The translations under genes were made by a program, and so were the position numbers. A DNA stretch of 64,000 bases from Thermogemmatispora tikiterensis (GTDB taxonomy: Bacteria; Chloroflexota; Ktedonobacteria; Ktedonobacterales; Ktedonobacteraceae), in the NCBI RefSeq assembly GCF_003268475.1, contig NZ_MCIF01000002.1:636015-700014 (forward strand). The letters run 5' to 3'. Below, piece after piece: positions 8,169-17,179 of this stretch (positions within the stretch are counted from its first letter, which is position 1; every line of letters begins with the position of its first letter). The notes beneath the pieces were generated by a model, which was not told where the DNA came from, searched no databases, and saw nothing but the letters and a program-made list of their open reading frames with translations.

Positions 8169-11100
8169 CTAGGAGGAAGCGCTCTGACCCCTGGCACGGC
8201 GCGTCATGGTCAGCGCCTTATTATAAGCCTCCATTGCCTGCAGATACTCGCCCTGGCGCATGTAGGCGTCACCCAGCACGCGGTAGCCTGGCGCATATTT
8301 TGGTGCCAGCTTCAGTAAAGCGCGTGTATTGCTGATCACTTCACTCAGCAGTTCCGGCTGATTGCGGATCACAATGCGATACTCCTGCATGGCCTCGTCG
8401 TAAGCGCCGGCGAGCTGGTACTGATAGCCGCGGATCAGGTGCTCCTTGTAATTGGCCTCGCTGCCTTCCGAGCTTCGGCCCGCGCCGGTGCTGGGGCCAG
8501 CTGTGCCGATGCTGGGGGTCTCGCGACCGGCGGGGCGAGCTGCTGGGGAGGGGCGCCCGCCTGGGGCCGGGGGACGATTCTGGGCTGGCTGGAGGCGGAA
8601 AACCGGGCGCTTCATCGTCGTCTCCAGTTCGTCCTCCAGCAGGGCATCGGGTCGATAGCCCGGCAGCGAGGGACCCTGAGCAGAGCTTGGGCCTGAGCCG
8701 GGGGTTGCGGGCCAGAGCGGTTCAGGAGCGCGCCTCGGCTCCTCATAGCGAGGAGACTGAAGCGGCGGCTGTCCCTGCGGGGCGCGAACCGTTTCCTCCA
8801 GCTCGGACGGGGGGGGTGAGGCTGGAGGGATCACTGGCTGTGGCTGATGGCCATAGGAGATCCGAGGCTGCTGTTCAGGCGCTGCGGGCTGGGAGGGCGT
8901 TCCTTGCTGGGCAAAGGCAGCCAGCTCGCCCGGCTGTAGCGGCACGAAGCCCTGAGCATAAAGTTGCTGTTCGAGATCCTCCAAAGTTGTCAGCAGGCGT
9001 TGCTCGGCGGCTGCTGGTGGCCCGCTCTGCTCAGCGGGGTGCTGTCCAGCTCCGGCAGCCAGCTCAGCCAGCCACGACGAGGCCGGTTGCTCCCGGGGTT
9101 GGGCTGAAGGAGCGGGTGTTGGCTCTGGCTCAGGGCGCGCGATCTGGGCCTCGTAGACAGACGGAGCACCCGTGGACGAGCCTGCAGAGCCTGTTGACCA
9201 ACCAGCCAGTTGCTCAAGCCAGGGAATCCCCGCTTCCGAGTGGGTGGAACTCTCTGACGAGGCGGCGGGGGTGGCCGACGCAGGTGCCGAGGACGTGGGC
9301 GACTCCTCACCCCAGATCGAGGCGGCAGGAGGAGCGGGAGGCGCGTCTGCCCCAGGCATGGCTGGCGAGGCAGAAGGCGGCCAGAGCGGGCTAGCCGCTT
9401 CCTGCTCCTCAAAGGCACTCTGGCTGGCCTGCAGCTGCTCCAACCAGGCCGGCTTTTCCATAGGGGCAGAAAATTCCTCGCTTGTCAGGTCGTCCCAGCT
9501 TGCCGGACCCGGGTAAGTCGATTCCGACAGAGAGTAGTCCTCTGCAGAGCGAGCGGCTGGCTCGGAGAGCAGGTCCTGTTCCTGGCGCCCATAACCGTCG
9601 GCCTCTGCCGAAACTGGTGCCATTGGAGTGCCCTGCGCTCCCTGACCTGATAGCCAGGCCGCCTCTCTTTCCGGCTTTGGCCCTTGCTCCTCCTCCCCGA
9701 CTTCGACTTCGCCCCAGACTGCACTGCGTGAGCCAGCGCTGGCGGAAGAGGCCGGTGACTCCTCGGCGGACTCCTCTTCCTCTATTGTCTCCGCTCCCAG
9801 GGACTTCAGCCATTCCGGCCACCCCTCCTCTGGGTCGGCTCCTTCCTGCATGAATGGGAAGATCTCTTCCGCTGCCTCCTGTTGATCAGCGGGTGACTCT
9901 GCCTGAGCGGCGGGCTGGGACCAGGCGTTGTCTGAGGCCTCTTCCCTATGCGCCAGGCTTGCTGACTCCAGCTCGGGCGCGGCGGCCCCCTCTCCCTCTG
10001 CATCAGCGGAGGCCGCTAGCTCAGGCGAAGGAGGTGGGGTAGCGAGCGAGCCGGATGGCTGGCGATAGAGCGGTGAATCGAGGGCATCTAGCCAGGCAGG
10101 ATGGGTAGAAGACTGGCCAGTCGGCAGCCCCAGGTCTTCCTCGGGACCCGCTGATGAGACGGGGGGCCATGCCGGTTGCTCCTCCCAGGCCAGTTCCTGC
10201 TCTCCGAAGGAGAGATTGCTGCCAGAGAGAGACCAGGAAGGGGAGCTTGCGCGGTAAGCCTCGCTGCTGCTGGAGGTAGGGGCCTCTGACGGCTGCGAGG
10301 GCGTCGAAGGCGGCGCAGGCGTTGGAGAGGAAGGAGGCGTCGTTGTCAAAGCCAGGGGGTAAGGGTCGGGTGTCGTCCATCCGAAGATCGGCTCGCTCTC
10401 CTCGCTGACTGCTTCCTTCTCCTCGGCCAAAGCTGAGCCGGGTCTGGCCGAGGCCAGCTCAGCAGCGGAGGCTGCAGTAGTCGCGGATGGGGCGGCGGGC
10501 CGCTCAGGAGGCGGCATCAAGACTGCATCCTTGCGCACAAGCGCCAGGAAAGGGTCATTGGGGGAGGCTGTCAGCAGATCCCTGAACAGCTCGCGAGCCA
10601 TCGTCATCTCGGGATCGAGTGTCTCAGCGCGCTGGATCAGCTCGCGAGCGCGGGCAGGATTATGGGGGAAGGTCATATGAGCCAGAAGCAGCAGAGCCTT
10701 CAGGCAGCCAGGAATCTCCTCCAGCAAGCCTGTCGCGATCTGCTCAGCGCGCTCGTAGTCGCCATCGCGCCAACAGGTCTCGAGCAGGCCAGTGCGGGCA
10801 TCCAGGCGATCGGGGGTGGCGGTCAGCACCGCTTCCCACTCCTGAATGGCCTGGAAGAGCAGGTCGCCGCGCATGTAGAGGCGGGCCAGGCCGGCACGCG
10901 AGAGCATAAAGCCAGGCTGGCCGCTGCGAGCGCTCAGCTTATTAAACTCCTGACGGATCTGGCTATTGCCACGGCTCAGCTCATAAGCCTGCTGATAGCA
11001 ATCGAGCGCAGTTTCCACATCGCCCAGGCGTTCGCTTGTCAGCGCGCGGTTGCAGTAAGCGAGCACGTTTTCGGGATCATTTGTCAGGACCCAATCGAAA

Positions 11101-11291
11101 GTCTGCTGGGCTTCGACCAGACGATTCTGGGCCAGATAGATCTCGCCGAGGAGGCGGTGAGCCTCTAGAGAGTGAGGAAAATGCGAGAGTACATACTGGC
11201 AATGTTCGAGGGCCTCCTCGATACGCCCGGCGCTCAGGGCGTCCTCCGTATACTGCAAATACTCACGCAGCGTAGACATCGTTTTCAGCAT
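8169..11291 (-). CDS. Large tetratricopeptide-repeat protein with low-complexity centre
   Basis: A 1040-residue protein with no signal peptide. Residues 1-245 form about six TPR-like helical hairpins (for example ALEHCQYVLSHFPHSLEAHR and TFDWVLTNDPENVLAYCNRA). Residues 250-935 are strongly biased to Ser, Pro, Ala, Glu and Gln and look disordered, with repeated short Trp/Leu motifs of the type PAWLEQL, PEWLKSL, PWLEQLAGW and SSWLAELAAG. Residues 940-1035 carry further TPRs (YDEAMQEYRIVIRNQPELL, APGYRVLGDAYMRQGEYLQA). TPRs bind proteins, so I infer a cytoplasmic scaffold whose WLxxL motifs are ligands or docking sites. It starts 24 bp after the M16 peptidase gene and is probably cotranscribed with it. 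The function is not recognisable. Confidence 0.88.
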   Translation of the reverse strand: MLKTMSTLREYLQYTEDALSAGRIEEALEHCQYVLSHFPHSLEAHRLLGEIYLAQNRLVEAQQTFDWVLTNDPENVLAYCNRALTSERLGDVETALDCYQQAYELSRGNSQIRQEFNKLSARSGQPGFMLSRAGLARLYMRGDLLFQAIQEWEAVLTATPDRLDARTGLLETCWRDGDYERAEQIATGLLEEIPGCLKALLLLAHMTFPHNPARARELIQRAETLDPEMTMARELFRDLLTASPNDPFLALVRKDAVLMPPPERPAAPSATTAASAAELASARPGSALAEEKEAVSEESEPIFGWTTPDPYPLALTTTPPSSPTPAPPSTPSQPSEAPTSSSSEAYRASSPSWSLSGSNLSFGEQELAWEEQPAWPPVSSAGPEEDLGLPTGQSSTHPAWLDALDSPLYRQPSGSLATPPPSPELAASADAEGEGAAAPELESASLAHREEASDNAWSQPAAQAESPADQQEAAEEIFPFMQEGADPEEGWPEWLKSLGAETIEEEESAEESPASSASAGSRSAVWGEVEVGEEEQGPKPEREAAWLSGQGAQGTPMAPVSAEADGYGRQEQDLLSEPAARSAEDYSLSESTYPGPASWDDLTSEEFSAPMEKPAWLEQLQASQSAFEEQEAASPLWPPSASPAMPGADAPPAPPAASIWGEESPTSSAPASATPAASSESSTHSEAGIPWLEQLAGWSTGSAGSSTGAPSVYEAQIARPEPEPTPAPSAQPREQPASSWLAELAAGAGQHPAEQSGPPAAAEQRLLTTLEDLEQQLYAQGFVPLQPGELAAFAQQGTPSQPAAPEQQPRISYGHQPQPVIPPASPPPSELEETVRAPQGQPPLQSPRYEEPRRAPEPLWPATPGSGPSSAQGPSLPGYRPDALLEDELETTMKRPVFRLQPAQNRPPAPGGRPSPAARPAGRETPSIGTAGPSTGAGRSSEGSEANYKEHLIRGYQYQLAGAYDEAMQEYRIVIRNQPELLSEVISNTRALLKLAPKYAPGYRVLGDAYMRQGEYLQAMEAYNKALTMTRRARGQSASS

Positions 11292-11315
11292 AGAACCTGG
11301 TCTCCTCTTCCCGCG

Positions 11316-12593
11316 TTAGGCAGCTGTGAGCAACTTCTGAAAATGGTCGATCTGTCGAGGGTCCTCGGGGCCAATCAACGCCAGGCGGCGCCATTCGGGG
11401 GCGAAGCAGGTGCGCGCCACCCGTTGGAGATCCTGGGGAGTCACGGTCTGAATCTGGTGGATCATCTCATCCACATCGACCACGTGGCCAAGCAGGCATT
11501 CCTGACTGGCGAGCCAACTGGCGACCTGCTGAGTGCTCTCCAGACCCAGGATCAGGCCCCCGCAGACATAGGCCTTGAAGCGCTCCAGCTCCCTCTCAGA
11601 GACGGGTACCTCACAGAGCCTGTTTAACTCCTGCACAATGGCCTGTACAGCGGCCTCCGTCTGGGAAGGGTCAACCCCTGCGCTCACCACCAGATTCCCT
11701 GTTTCATAGTAACTGCTCGTGTAACTACCGATATCGTAAGCCAGCCCGCGCTCCTCACGAATACTCTGGAAGAGACGCGAACTCATTCCTTCGCCCAGGA
11801 TGGCATTCAAGAGCATCAGCGCATAATAGTCGGGAGAAGAATGAGCAACCCCCAGGGTACCTAGCGAAAGATTCGTCTGTTCTGTCTCCTTATAGACCAC
11901 GGCCACGGGTGGAACATCCCGCGGCGGCGGGCAGGGCGTCCAGGTTCGTAGCGGGCGCGGCTCCCAGTCGTGGAAGAGCCACTCGATCAGCTCTCGCACC
12001 TGGGCATGGTGAATATTACCCACCACTCCCACCACCAGGGCATTGGGACAATAAAACTGTTCCTGGTGTGTCAGCATATCCTGGCGGCTGATAGCGGCCA
12101 CCGTCTCGTCGCGCCCCGCGTCATCGCGCCCCAGCGGCAAGCCGGGCCACATAACCTGGTCCAGCAGAAGGCCCGACCACTCCTGCGGGTCATCGCGCGT
12201 CGCGCTCAGCTCCTCGATGATCACCTGCCGCTCCTTCTCGATCTCGTGGGGATCGAACAGTGGATAGCGGATCATATCGGCGAGTACCTCGATCACCACG
12301 TCCAGGTGCTCGCTGGGGACGCGCGCCGTATAGCTGGTCAGCTCCTTCCCCGTGCTACCGTTGAAGACTCCCCCTACCCCCTCGATTGTTTCCGAGAGAA
12401 TACGTGCGCTTGGATAATTCTTTGAGCCTTTAAACAGCATATGCTCAATAAAATGGGATATGCCGGCCAGGTGATCCGGTTCGTAGCGCGAGCCGGCGGC
12501 AAAGAAAAAAGCGATGCTGGCCGAGCGGATGCCCGGCACGCACATCGTCAGCAGACGCAAACCATTTGGCAGCGTAGTTCGCTCGTATTGCAT
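11316..12593 (-). CDS. M16 family zinc metallopeptidase (pitrilysin/processing-peptidase type)
   Basis: A 425-residue protein matching one M16B subunit. The inverted zinc motif HFIEH occupies residues 47-51 (His47, Glu50 catalytic, His51), and the third-ligand Glu lies in the EKERQVIIEEL helix near 119-129. The C-terminal half carries the substrate-binding SIREERGLAYDIGSY segment. Both lobes and catalytic residues are present, so it should be active alone or as a homodimer. Known role of the family: degradation or processing of short peptides; in bacteria usually general quality control. No signal peptide is seen, so it is probably cytoplasmic. A good promoter lies about 110 bp upstream. Confidence 0.93.
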   Translation of the reverse strand: MQYERTTLPNGLRLLTMCVPGIRSASIAFFFAAGSRYEPDHLAGISHFIEHMLFKGSKNYPSARILSETIEGVGGVFNGSTGKELTSYTARVPSEHLDVVIEVLADMIRYPLFDPHEIEKERQVIIEELSATRDDPQEWSGLLLDQVMWPGLPLGRDDAGRDETVAAISRQDMLTHQEQFYCPNALVVGVVGNIHHAQVRELIEWLFHDWEPRPLRTWTPCPPPRDVPPVAVVYKETEQTNLSLGTLGVAHSSPDYYALMLLNAILGEGMSSRLFQSIREERGLAYDIGSYTSSYYETGNLVVSAGVDPSQTEAAVQAIVQELNRLCEVPVSERELERFKAYVCGGLILGLESTQQVASWLASQECLLGHVVDVDEMIHQIQTVTPQDLQRVARTCFAPEWRRLALIGPEDPRQIDHFQKLLTAA

Positions 12594-12704
12594 CGATGCA
12601 TGCGTTTCGTCATGAATTCAGCCGCTAGTGAGCCAGTCAGCAAACAGGCAGGTGAGGCACGCCCGAGCGGCTTCTCTTGAGAATGATACCCCCTGTTGCC
12701 AGAC

Positions 12705-12733
12705 ATTATAGACCCTTTACAGGTGTGTCGCAA
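12705..12733 (-). promoter_or_regulatory. Promoter of the M16 peptidase-TPR operon
   Basis: On the minus strand: TTGCGA (12733-12728), 17-nt spacer, perfect TATAAT (12710-12705). The leader would be about 105 nt. Confidence 0.65.
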
Positions 12734-12826
12734 CAAGGCAATAGAAGAAGTTAGGCAGACTAGCCCATCTGGGTACAGCGGGAAGCGGCGCACAAGCAGG
12801 TAGCTAAGAGTAGAGAGCAAGCAGCA

Positions 12827-12859
12827 GGCCGGGCCGAAGAAAGCCAACCCGGCCCGGCC
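12827..12859 (-). terminator. GC-rich hairpin downstream of zinc-ribbon gene
   Basis: GGCCGGGCC and GGCCCGGCC are perfect 9-bp arms around a 15-nt loop, about 95 bp past the stop. There is no U-tract, so termination is a guess from position. Confidence 0.4.
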
Positions 12860-12953
12860 CTTGACTGACCGACCCTGGCGCTGCGCGGCGGGCGGCAGAA
12901 GGATCTTGCTGAGAGGCCGCAGGCTGTACGGTACGCAATCAGGGTCGCTCAGA

Positions 12954-13976
12954 TCAGATCAGGCCCACGTCGTCTGCCAGGCGGCCCAGGTCGCCCAAGA
13001 CGCCCTCCTCCCGCCTGTGATGGTGATGGCGGTGGTGGTGGGGGGGGTAGCCGTAGTCATTGCCCTCCAGGGAGCGCTCCAGGCCGTGCAGGAGCATCTC
13101 GCCGCCGATCACTGCTGCTGCCCCGCCCAGGGCGCCCATTGCCAGTTTGCCGCCGTCCCCCTGGAACAGGCCACCGGGGCCTCCGCCCTGCTGGTTGGGT
13201 GGCTGCTGCACTGCGGTAGCAGGCACGGGTGCGACGCCGACCAGACTCGTGTGGCAGCCTGGGCAGTTGCTTGTCCCCAGGGGAGAGATGGCCCAGCAGA
13301 CCGGGCAGCGCAGCACCAGTGGTGTTTGGGCAGGATAGGGGCCAGCGGGGATCGCATTGGCAGGCCCAGGGACTGGCTGTCCGGCAGGATAGGCTCCATA
13401 CTGGGCCGGTGGCTGGGCCGCGGGGGGAGCATAAGCGGGCGAGCCGACAGCCGGTGCGGGGTATGGGCTGGCTCCGGGTGTGCTGCCAGCACTGGCAGCC
13501 GGGGGCACGGGGTAGGGACCGGAGGTTGTTACTGTTGGGGCGGAGGCTACTGCCGCAGCGTTCAGTTCTGTGCCGCAGGCGCTGCAGAAGCGGGCGCCGC
13601 TCTGCTGGGGCTGGCCACACTGGGGGCAGAAGCGCGGAGTGGCAGGCTCGGCCAGAGCAGCGCCGCAGTTCGTGCAGAAGGCATTTTGGGCAGCCACCTG
13701 CGCGTGACATTGAGGGCAGAGCCGCGTGGACGGCCCTGTCGGAGCGCTGGGTGCTGCTGGACGCAAAGCATTGCCGCAGTGGGAGCAAAAAGCTGCTCCG
13801 GGTCGCACCTGGCCGCCACAGCGCGGGCACCATTCCCCGTTTGCCGCCGCCGCTCCGCCTGGAACGACGGTCGGTTGCTGTGGCTGCAGAGGCTGGGTCT
13901 GTGGCACAGGTGTACCACACTGCGGGCAGAAACGCTTACCGCTCACATCAGTACCACAGGTTGTACAGGGTTGCAT
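12954..13976 (-). CDS. Multi-zinc-ribbon protein with His-rich tail
   Basis: A 340-residue protein with five double-CxxC zinc-ribbon units. Four are packed into the first about 150 residues (CTTCG...CPQCG, CPRCG...CSHCG, CPQCH...CTNCG, CPQCG...CSACG). A fifth (CPVCW...CPGCH) follows a 100-residue Pro/Ala/Tyr/Gly-rich linker. Near the C-terminus come a Gly/Ala-rich hydrophobic segment (about 285-305) and a His cluster (HHHRHHHH). Such ribbons usually mediate protein or nucleic-acid contacts; the enzyme or pathway is not recognisable. The ATG at 13976 has AGGAG upstream; an earlier start at 14006 is less likely. Spacing within each ribbon is constant, indicating real zinc sites rather than chance Cys. 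Confidence 0.85.
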   Translation of the reverse strand: MQPCTTCGTDVSGKRFCPQCGTPVPQTQPLQPQQPTVVPGGAAAANGEWCPRCGGQVRPGAAFCSHCGNALRPAAPSAPTGPSTRLCPQCHAQVAAQNAFCTNCGAALAEPATPRFCPQCGQPQQSGARFCSACGTELNAAAVASAPTVTTSGPYPVPPAASAGSTPGASPYPAPAVGSPAYAPPAAQPPAQYGAYPAGQPVPGPANAIPAGPYPAQTPLVLRCPVCWAISPLGTSNCPGCHTSLVGVAPVPATAVQQPPNQQGGGPGGLFQGDGGKLAMGALGGAAAVIGGEMLLHGLERSLEGNDYGYPPHHHRHHHHRREEGVLGDLGRLADDVGLI

Positions 13977-14388
13977 CTGCTGAATTCTCCTCTCAGGCAA
14001 AAGCAAGCGCTTCGTAGCAAACTCTTATCTCTCCTGATTACTCTTCCGCAGTCTACCACAGGGTGAGTCTTTTCGTCGAGAGTGGGAGAGGCGGTCCTGG
14101 CTTTCACGGGAGGCAGGTCGCAAAAAAGGGGAGAGCCGTGGAATCTGATCGACCGGGAATGCGGGAAAGCCAGGCGTAGAAGTAGGGAGACCAGGGGCGG
14201 AGGAAAGGCTTTTTCTCCCATCGAGGAGGCATAACTGTGAAGGGCATGGGCTAGCCAGCAAGCCGACCCATGCCCCCTTGAGCGGGCAAAGGGAAGGATC
14301 TATCTGCTCTCTTGGTGGTGCCCCGGGCTCCTCCGTTAGCCAGGGTTACCGGGCAAGCCCAGCCGGTCCGGTTGAGGAGAGCGCGCAC
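13977..14388. other. 412-bp intergenic region
   Basis: Contains the sigma-factor terminator (14242-14275) and the upstream region of the zinc-ribbon gene, where I see no strong -35/-10 pair. No CDS is supported. Confidence 0.5.
14242..14275 (-). terminator. Terminator of the sigma-factor gene
   Basis: GGGCATGGG and CCCATGCCC form nine perfect pairs around a 16-nt loop, about 115 bp past the stop. The minus-strand tail is only mildly T-rich (TTCACAGTTATG). Confidence 0.55.
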
Positions 14389-15504
14389 TCACACACACTC
14401 CCGCAAAGAAGCGTTGCCGCTGAAATTGCGCAGCTTCATCAGGGCTACCACCTCAAGCTGGCGGACCCGCTCGCGCGAAATGCCCAATTCCTTGCCGACT
14501 TCCAGCAGCGTGCGGCTACGTCCATCGCCGATGCCGTAACGGAGCGTAATCACAGCGCGCTCGCGCGGGGTAAGCGTTGAAAGAGCGCGATGTAGCTCCT
14601 CGCCGAGCAAGTGCTGTGAAGCGGTCTCAGCGGGAGCGGGGGCAGTACTATCCTCCAGCGTATCGGCCAGCGAATGGCGGGCCTCATCGTCGACGGGGGC
14701 ATCCAGAGAGACGGGTTGCTCAATCACACTGAGGAGATCGATGACTTCATTCACGTCAATATTGCAGGCTGCGGCAATCTGCTCAGGCTCGGGGTCGAGG
14801 CCACTCTCCTGGGAGAGTTGAGCGGCAACGCGACGCACCTTACGCAAGCGGGTTGCAACATGTTCGGGTAAATGGATCAAGCGAGACTGCTCGCCAGCGG
14901 CGCGGCTGACAGCCTGACGAATCCACCAGGTGGCATACGTACCGAAATGGCAACCGCGGCGATAGTCGAACTTCTCGGCGGCGCGCATCAGCCCGAGGTT
15001 GCCCTCCTGGATCAGATCGACCAGGGGGACGCCGGTGCTTGTATAACGACGGGCAATAGCAATGACCAGACGCAGATTTGACTCGATCAGTTTCCGACGC
15101 GCCAGCTCATCGCCCTCAGCGGCACGACGTGCCAGCTCAAGCTCTTCCTCGTGGGTCAGCAGCCCCAGGCCACGGATATCGCGCAGATAGCTCTGAAAAG
15201 CATCTTCAGAGCCGAGCGCCTGGCGTACATTTGGAGAGCGGCGTTCGGGAACCTCATCCGTCAGGTCGGTCTCGACGCTCTCCATCTCTAGCTCATCGCT
15301 GCTCTCCAGCAACGGATCAAGGGCCAGATCGGCAACGGTCTCGCTCGCGGGGAGGGCAGCGTCGTCCTCGCCAGTGGCCAGCAGAACGGCCTCGCTTTCT
15401 ATCTCCAGCGTGGCCGCCTTCCGGCCTATGCGCCGCCTCGCTGACTGGCTGGCCGGTCGCATCCTGCGGCCATCGCGTACGGGATCTGCAGCAGCTATAG
15501 CCAT
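14389..15504 (-). CDS. RNA polymerase sigma factor, sigma-70 (RpoD-like group 1/2)
   Basis: A 371-residue sigma-70. The first about 95 residues are variable and acidic and lack a full region 1.1. Region 1.2 reads [21 protein letters not shown]. Region 2 holds [31 protein letters not shown] and [20 protein letters not shown] (2.3-2.4). Regions 3 and 4 follow, with [18 protein letters not shown] and the helix-turn-helix [19 protein letters not shown]. It recognises -35/-10 promoters with core RNA polymerase. Length and the missing region 1.1 suggest a group 2 paralogue rather than the housekeeping factor, but a primary role cannot be excluded. The ATG at 15504 has GGGAG nine bases upstream. Confidence 0.93.
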   Translation of the reverse strand: MAIAAADPVRDGRRMRPASQSARRRIGRKAATLEIESEAVLLATGEDDAALPASETVADLALDPLLESSDELEMESVETDLTDEVPERRSPNVRQALGSEDAFQSYLRDIRGLGLLTHEEELELARRAAEGDELARRKLIESNLRLVIAIARRYTSTGVPLVDLIQEGNLGLMRAAEKFDYRRGCHFGTYATWWIRQAVSRAAGEQSRLIHLPEHVATRLRKVRRVAAQLSQESGLDPEPEQIAAACNIDVNEVIDLLSVIEQPVSLDAPVDDEARHSLADTLEDSTAPAPAETASQHLLGEELHRALSTLTPRERAVITLRYGIGDGRSRTLLEVGKELGISRERVRQLEVVALMKLRNFSGNASLRECV

Positions 15505-15624
15505 GATTCCACGCTCCCTTCGGGAAACTCACCGACAAAAACCAGCTTGCCGGCCTCCGTACGGCCTCGTGGTCGGCATTTGGTGCCGGGTAGGCCCATT
15601 CCTGGCATCCATCCAGCGGCTTTC

Positions 15625-15644
15625 ATTCTACCTGGAACCCAGGT
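15625..15644 (-). promoter_or_regulatory. Candidate -10 and palindromic operator of the sigma-factor gene
   Basis: ACCTGG-AAC-CCAGGT (15630-15644) is a perfect 6-bp palindrome. On the minus strand it is followed directly by TAGAAT (15630-15625) as a possible -10, with TTGGCT 15 bp upstream of that. An element between -35 and -10 would suit a repressor or a spacer-distorting activator. Confidence 0.35.
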
Positions 15645-15786
15645 TAGCCAACATCAGGTGTTTACCTTAAATTCTCTCAGGTTCTAACCGTATCTTCTTT
15701 CTGGCCGTTGGCTTCTTCCCGGCCACCGGGCAGCCCCTCCCCAGCAGGCTTACCCTTTAAAGACGCCCGAAGCGGCCAGAACAGGT

Positions 15787-15817
15787 AGCAGGCCCACGCA
15801 CGGCCCAAGGGCCTGCT
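15787..15817 (-). terminator. Terminator of the PRC-barrel-like gene
   Basis: AGCAGGCCC and GGGCCTGCT form nine perfect pairs around a 13-nt loop, starting 13 bp past the stop codon. No clear U-tract. Confidence 0.55.
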
Positions 15818-15829
15818 GGGAGCGTTGGC

Positions 15830-16159
15830 TCAGCCCTGCTCGGGATCGAAGGGGTCCTCGACCCCGTGACCGCGATCGTAGAAGGTTTGCAGGACATCCC
15901 CAGGATGCTTCCCATAGGCTGGGCGTTTGCGCCACTGTCCTTCCCCGGCTTCGGAGGCGCTCATCTTCAGAATCAGACGTTGATCTTGGCGCGTGGCGAT
16001 GGCCGTATAGGGATAAAAACGATCTGTCCAGAACAGCAACGGCCCACGGCGCACCCGCAAACTCTCAGGGTAGATAGCCACTACCTGGCCCAGGCGGTGC
16101 TGGTCGGCGCTATAGACGCTCAGGCCCTTTTCAATATCGGCAGCGTTCCAGTTCGTCAT
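15830..16159 (-). CDS. PRC-barrel / DUF2171-like protein
   Basis: A 109-residue protein. Residues 8-60 read as a short beta-barrel: IEKGLSVYSADQHRLGQVVA, then YPESLRVRRGPLLFWTDRFY, then YTAIATRQDQRLILKM. The pattern (G-x-x-V-x-x-x-D-x-x-x-L-G-x-V, then a strand with a bulky aromatic turn, then PYTAI) fits the PRC-barrel/DUF2171 family. These are small stress-linked or photosynthesis-derived barrels of mostly unknown role. The C-terminal 45 residues are polar and unrecognised. The ATG at 16159 has AGGAG nine bases upstream. Divergent from the DinB gene. Confidence 0.65.
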   Translation of the reverse strand: MTNWNAADIEKGLSVYSADQHRLGQVVAIYPESLRVRRGPLLFWTDRFYPYTAIATRQDQRLILKMSASEAGEGQWRKRPAYGKHPGDVLQTFYDRGHGVEDPFDPEQG

Positions 16160-16576
16160 GAAACACTCTTCTCCTCTCCAGGCGAGAGCCAACAGGATAG
16201 TGCGCTACAACGAGTGTGCTCGTACTTGAGGTTTTTGTCTTCTCTTCTCCTGACTTGATCATCTCCATCCCTATCACGCCCTTCTGCCAGGGAAGCGTTT
16301 CAGCCCAGCATCATGCTGGAACCGAGCCAGGTGCCGGGAATAAGAGAAGGCTTAGAAAGCGACAGACAACCGCCCTGCGACTTCGCCCGCGTTCTCATCT
16401 AGCACCGTTTTATCATCACCGTCGCTCAGGTGAAAGTAGCTGATTTTAGGATCGAGAATGTCCGCTATTCCTACTAATCTGACACTTAGACGCTCTTCCT
16501 TCGCTCTGCAGACGGAGGGAGGAAGCCGATCTTCACACGCGAAGGGTGGATTAGATCAGAGAAGAAGGAGTAAAGG
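16160..16576. other. 417-bp divergent intergenic region
   Basis: Separates the divergent PRC-barrel-like and DinB genes. Apart from the palindrome at 16305-16319 I see no strong promoter pair and no CDS. Confidence 0.45.
16305..16319. promoter_or_regulatory. Odd palindrome, possible operator
   Basis: CCAGCAT-C-ATGCTGG is a perfect 7-bp inverted repeat around one base, lying between two divergently transcribed genes. Confidence 0.35.
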
Positions 16577-17080
16577 ATGACAGAGACCGAACAAAGCCAA
16601 TCCGGAGGAATGACACTGGCAGAGATCTATTGTGGCTGGGGCCACTATCAGCGGCTGCTGGTGGAAGCCCTGGCCCCGCTCAACGAGGAGCAGCTAGAGC
16701 TCCGCGTTGCGCCTCACCTGCGCAGCATCCGCCAGATCGTCGTTCATATTACCGCGGTGCGGGCCGGCTGGTTTGGAGGAGTCATGGAGGTTGAGCCAGG
16801 GCAACTGCTGCCTTACGCCCGCTGGAGCAAGCAAGCTCCCAATGGACCCGTAACGGTGCTCATCGCGGGATTGCAGACCACCTGGCGAATTATCGACGAG
16901 CAGCTCGCGCGCTGGACGCTGGCCGACCTGGCCACCGGCTTCTCGGGTCTCTGGCGTAGCGGACCTTATAGCTATACGCGCCAGGAAGTCATCTGGCATC
17001 TCATCGAGCACAACCTGCACCACGGGGGAGAGCTTTTCTTCATTCTGAGCTGTCATGGCTTGCCGACGCCCGAACTGTAG
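16577..17080 (+). CDS. DinB-family protein
   Basis: A 167-residue four-helix-bundle protein of the DinB/YfiT type. Putative metal ligands are His57 (QIVVHITAVRAGWF), His141 and His145, with His148-His149 in HLIEHNLHHGGELFFIL. The family binds a divalent metal with three His and includes thiol-dependent transferases (bacillithiol or mycothiol S-transferases) as well as damage-inducible proteins of unknown function. I infer a thiol-transferase or hydrolase-like role in the cytoplasm. The ATG has GGAG upstream (AAGAAGGAGTAAAGG). Convergent with the H-NOX gene; two hairpins lie between. Confidence 0.85.
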   Translation: MTETEQSQSGGMTLAEIYCGWGHYQRLLVEALAPLNEEQLELRVAPHLRSIRQIVVHITAVRAGWFGGVMEVEPGQLLPYARWSKQAPNGPVTVLIAGLQTTWRIIDEQLARWTLADLATGFSGLWRSGPYSYTRQEVIWHLIEHNLHHGGELFFILSCHGLPTPEL

Positions 17081-17097
17081 GCGACACAGCGGCCAGG

Positions 17098-17146
17098 AGA
17101 GATCGTCTGATCTCTGCGGATCTGGGGTGCCGATCGCCCTCGGCAC
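17098..17146. terminator. Paired hairpins between convergent DinB and H-NOX genes
   Basis: AGAGATC-GTCT-GATCTCT (17098-17115) and GTGCCG-N8-CGGCAC (17127-17146). They occupy the 99-bp convergent gap, so they could terminate transcription from both sides. Confidence 0.5.
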
Positions 17147-17179
17147 GCCGACAAGCCAGAGCAGCGCGGTCAGCCAGCC

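Larger units (their letters stand above)
12594..12953. other. 360-bp intergenic region
   Basis: Contains the M16 promoter (12705-12733) and a GC-rich hairpin (12827-12859) that could terminate the zinc-ribbon gene. No CDS is supported. Confidence 0.55.
15505..15829. other. 325-bp intergenic region
   Basis: Holds a candidate sigma-gene promoter with palindrome (15625-15644) and a hairpin terminating the PRC-barrel-like gene (15787-15817). No CDS is supported. Confidence 0.5.

Noticed and set aside
12861-14066. 401-codon plus-strand ORF, Gly/Arg/Ser-rich
   Set aside because: Shadow of the multi-zinc-ribbon gene on the other strand; composition reflects the complement of CxxC repeats.
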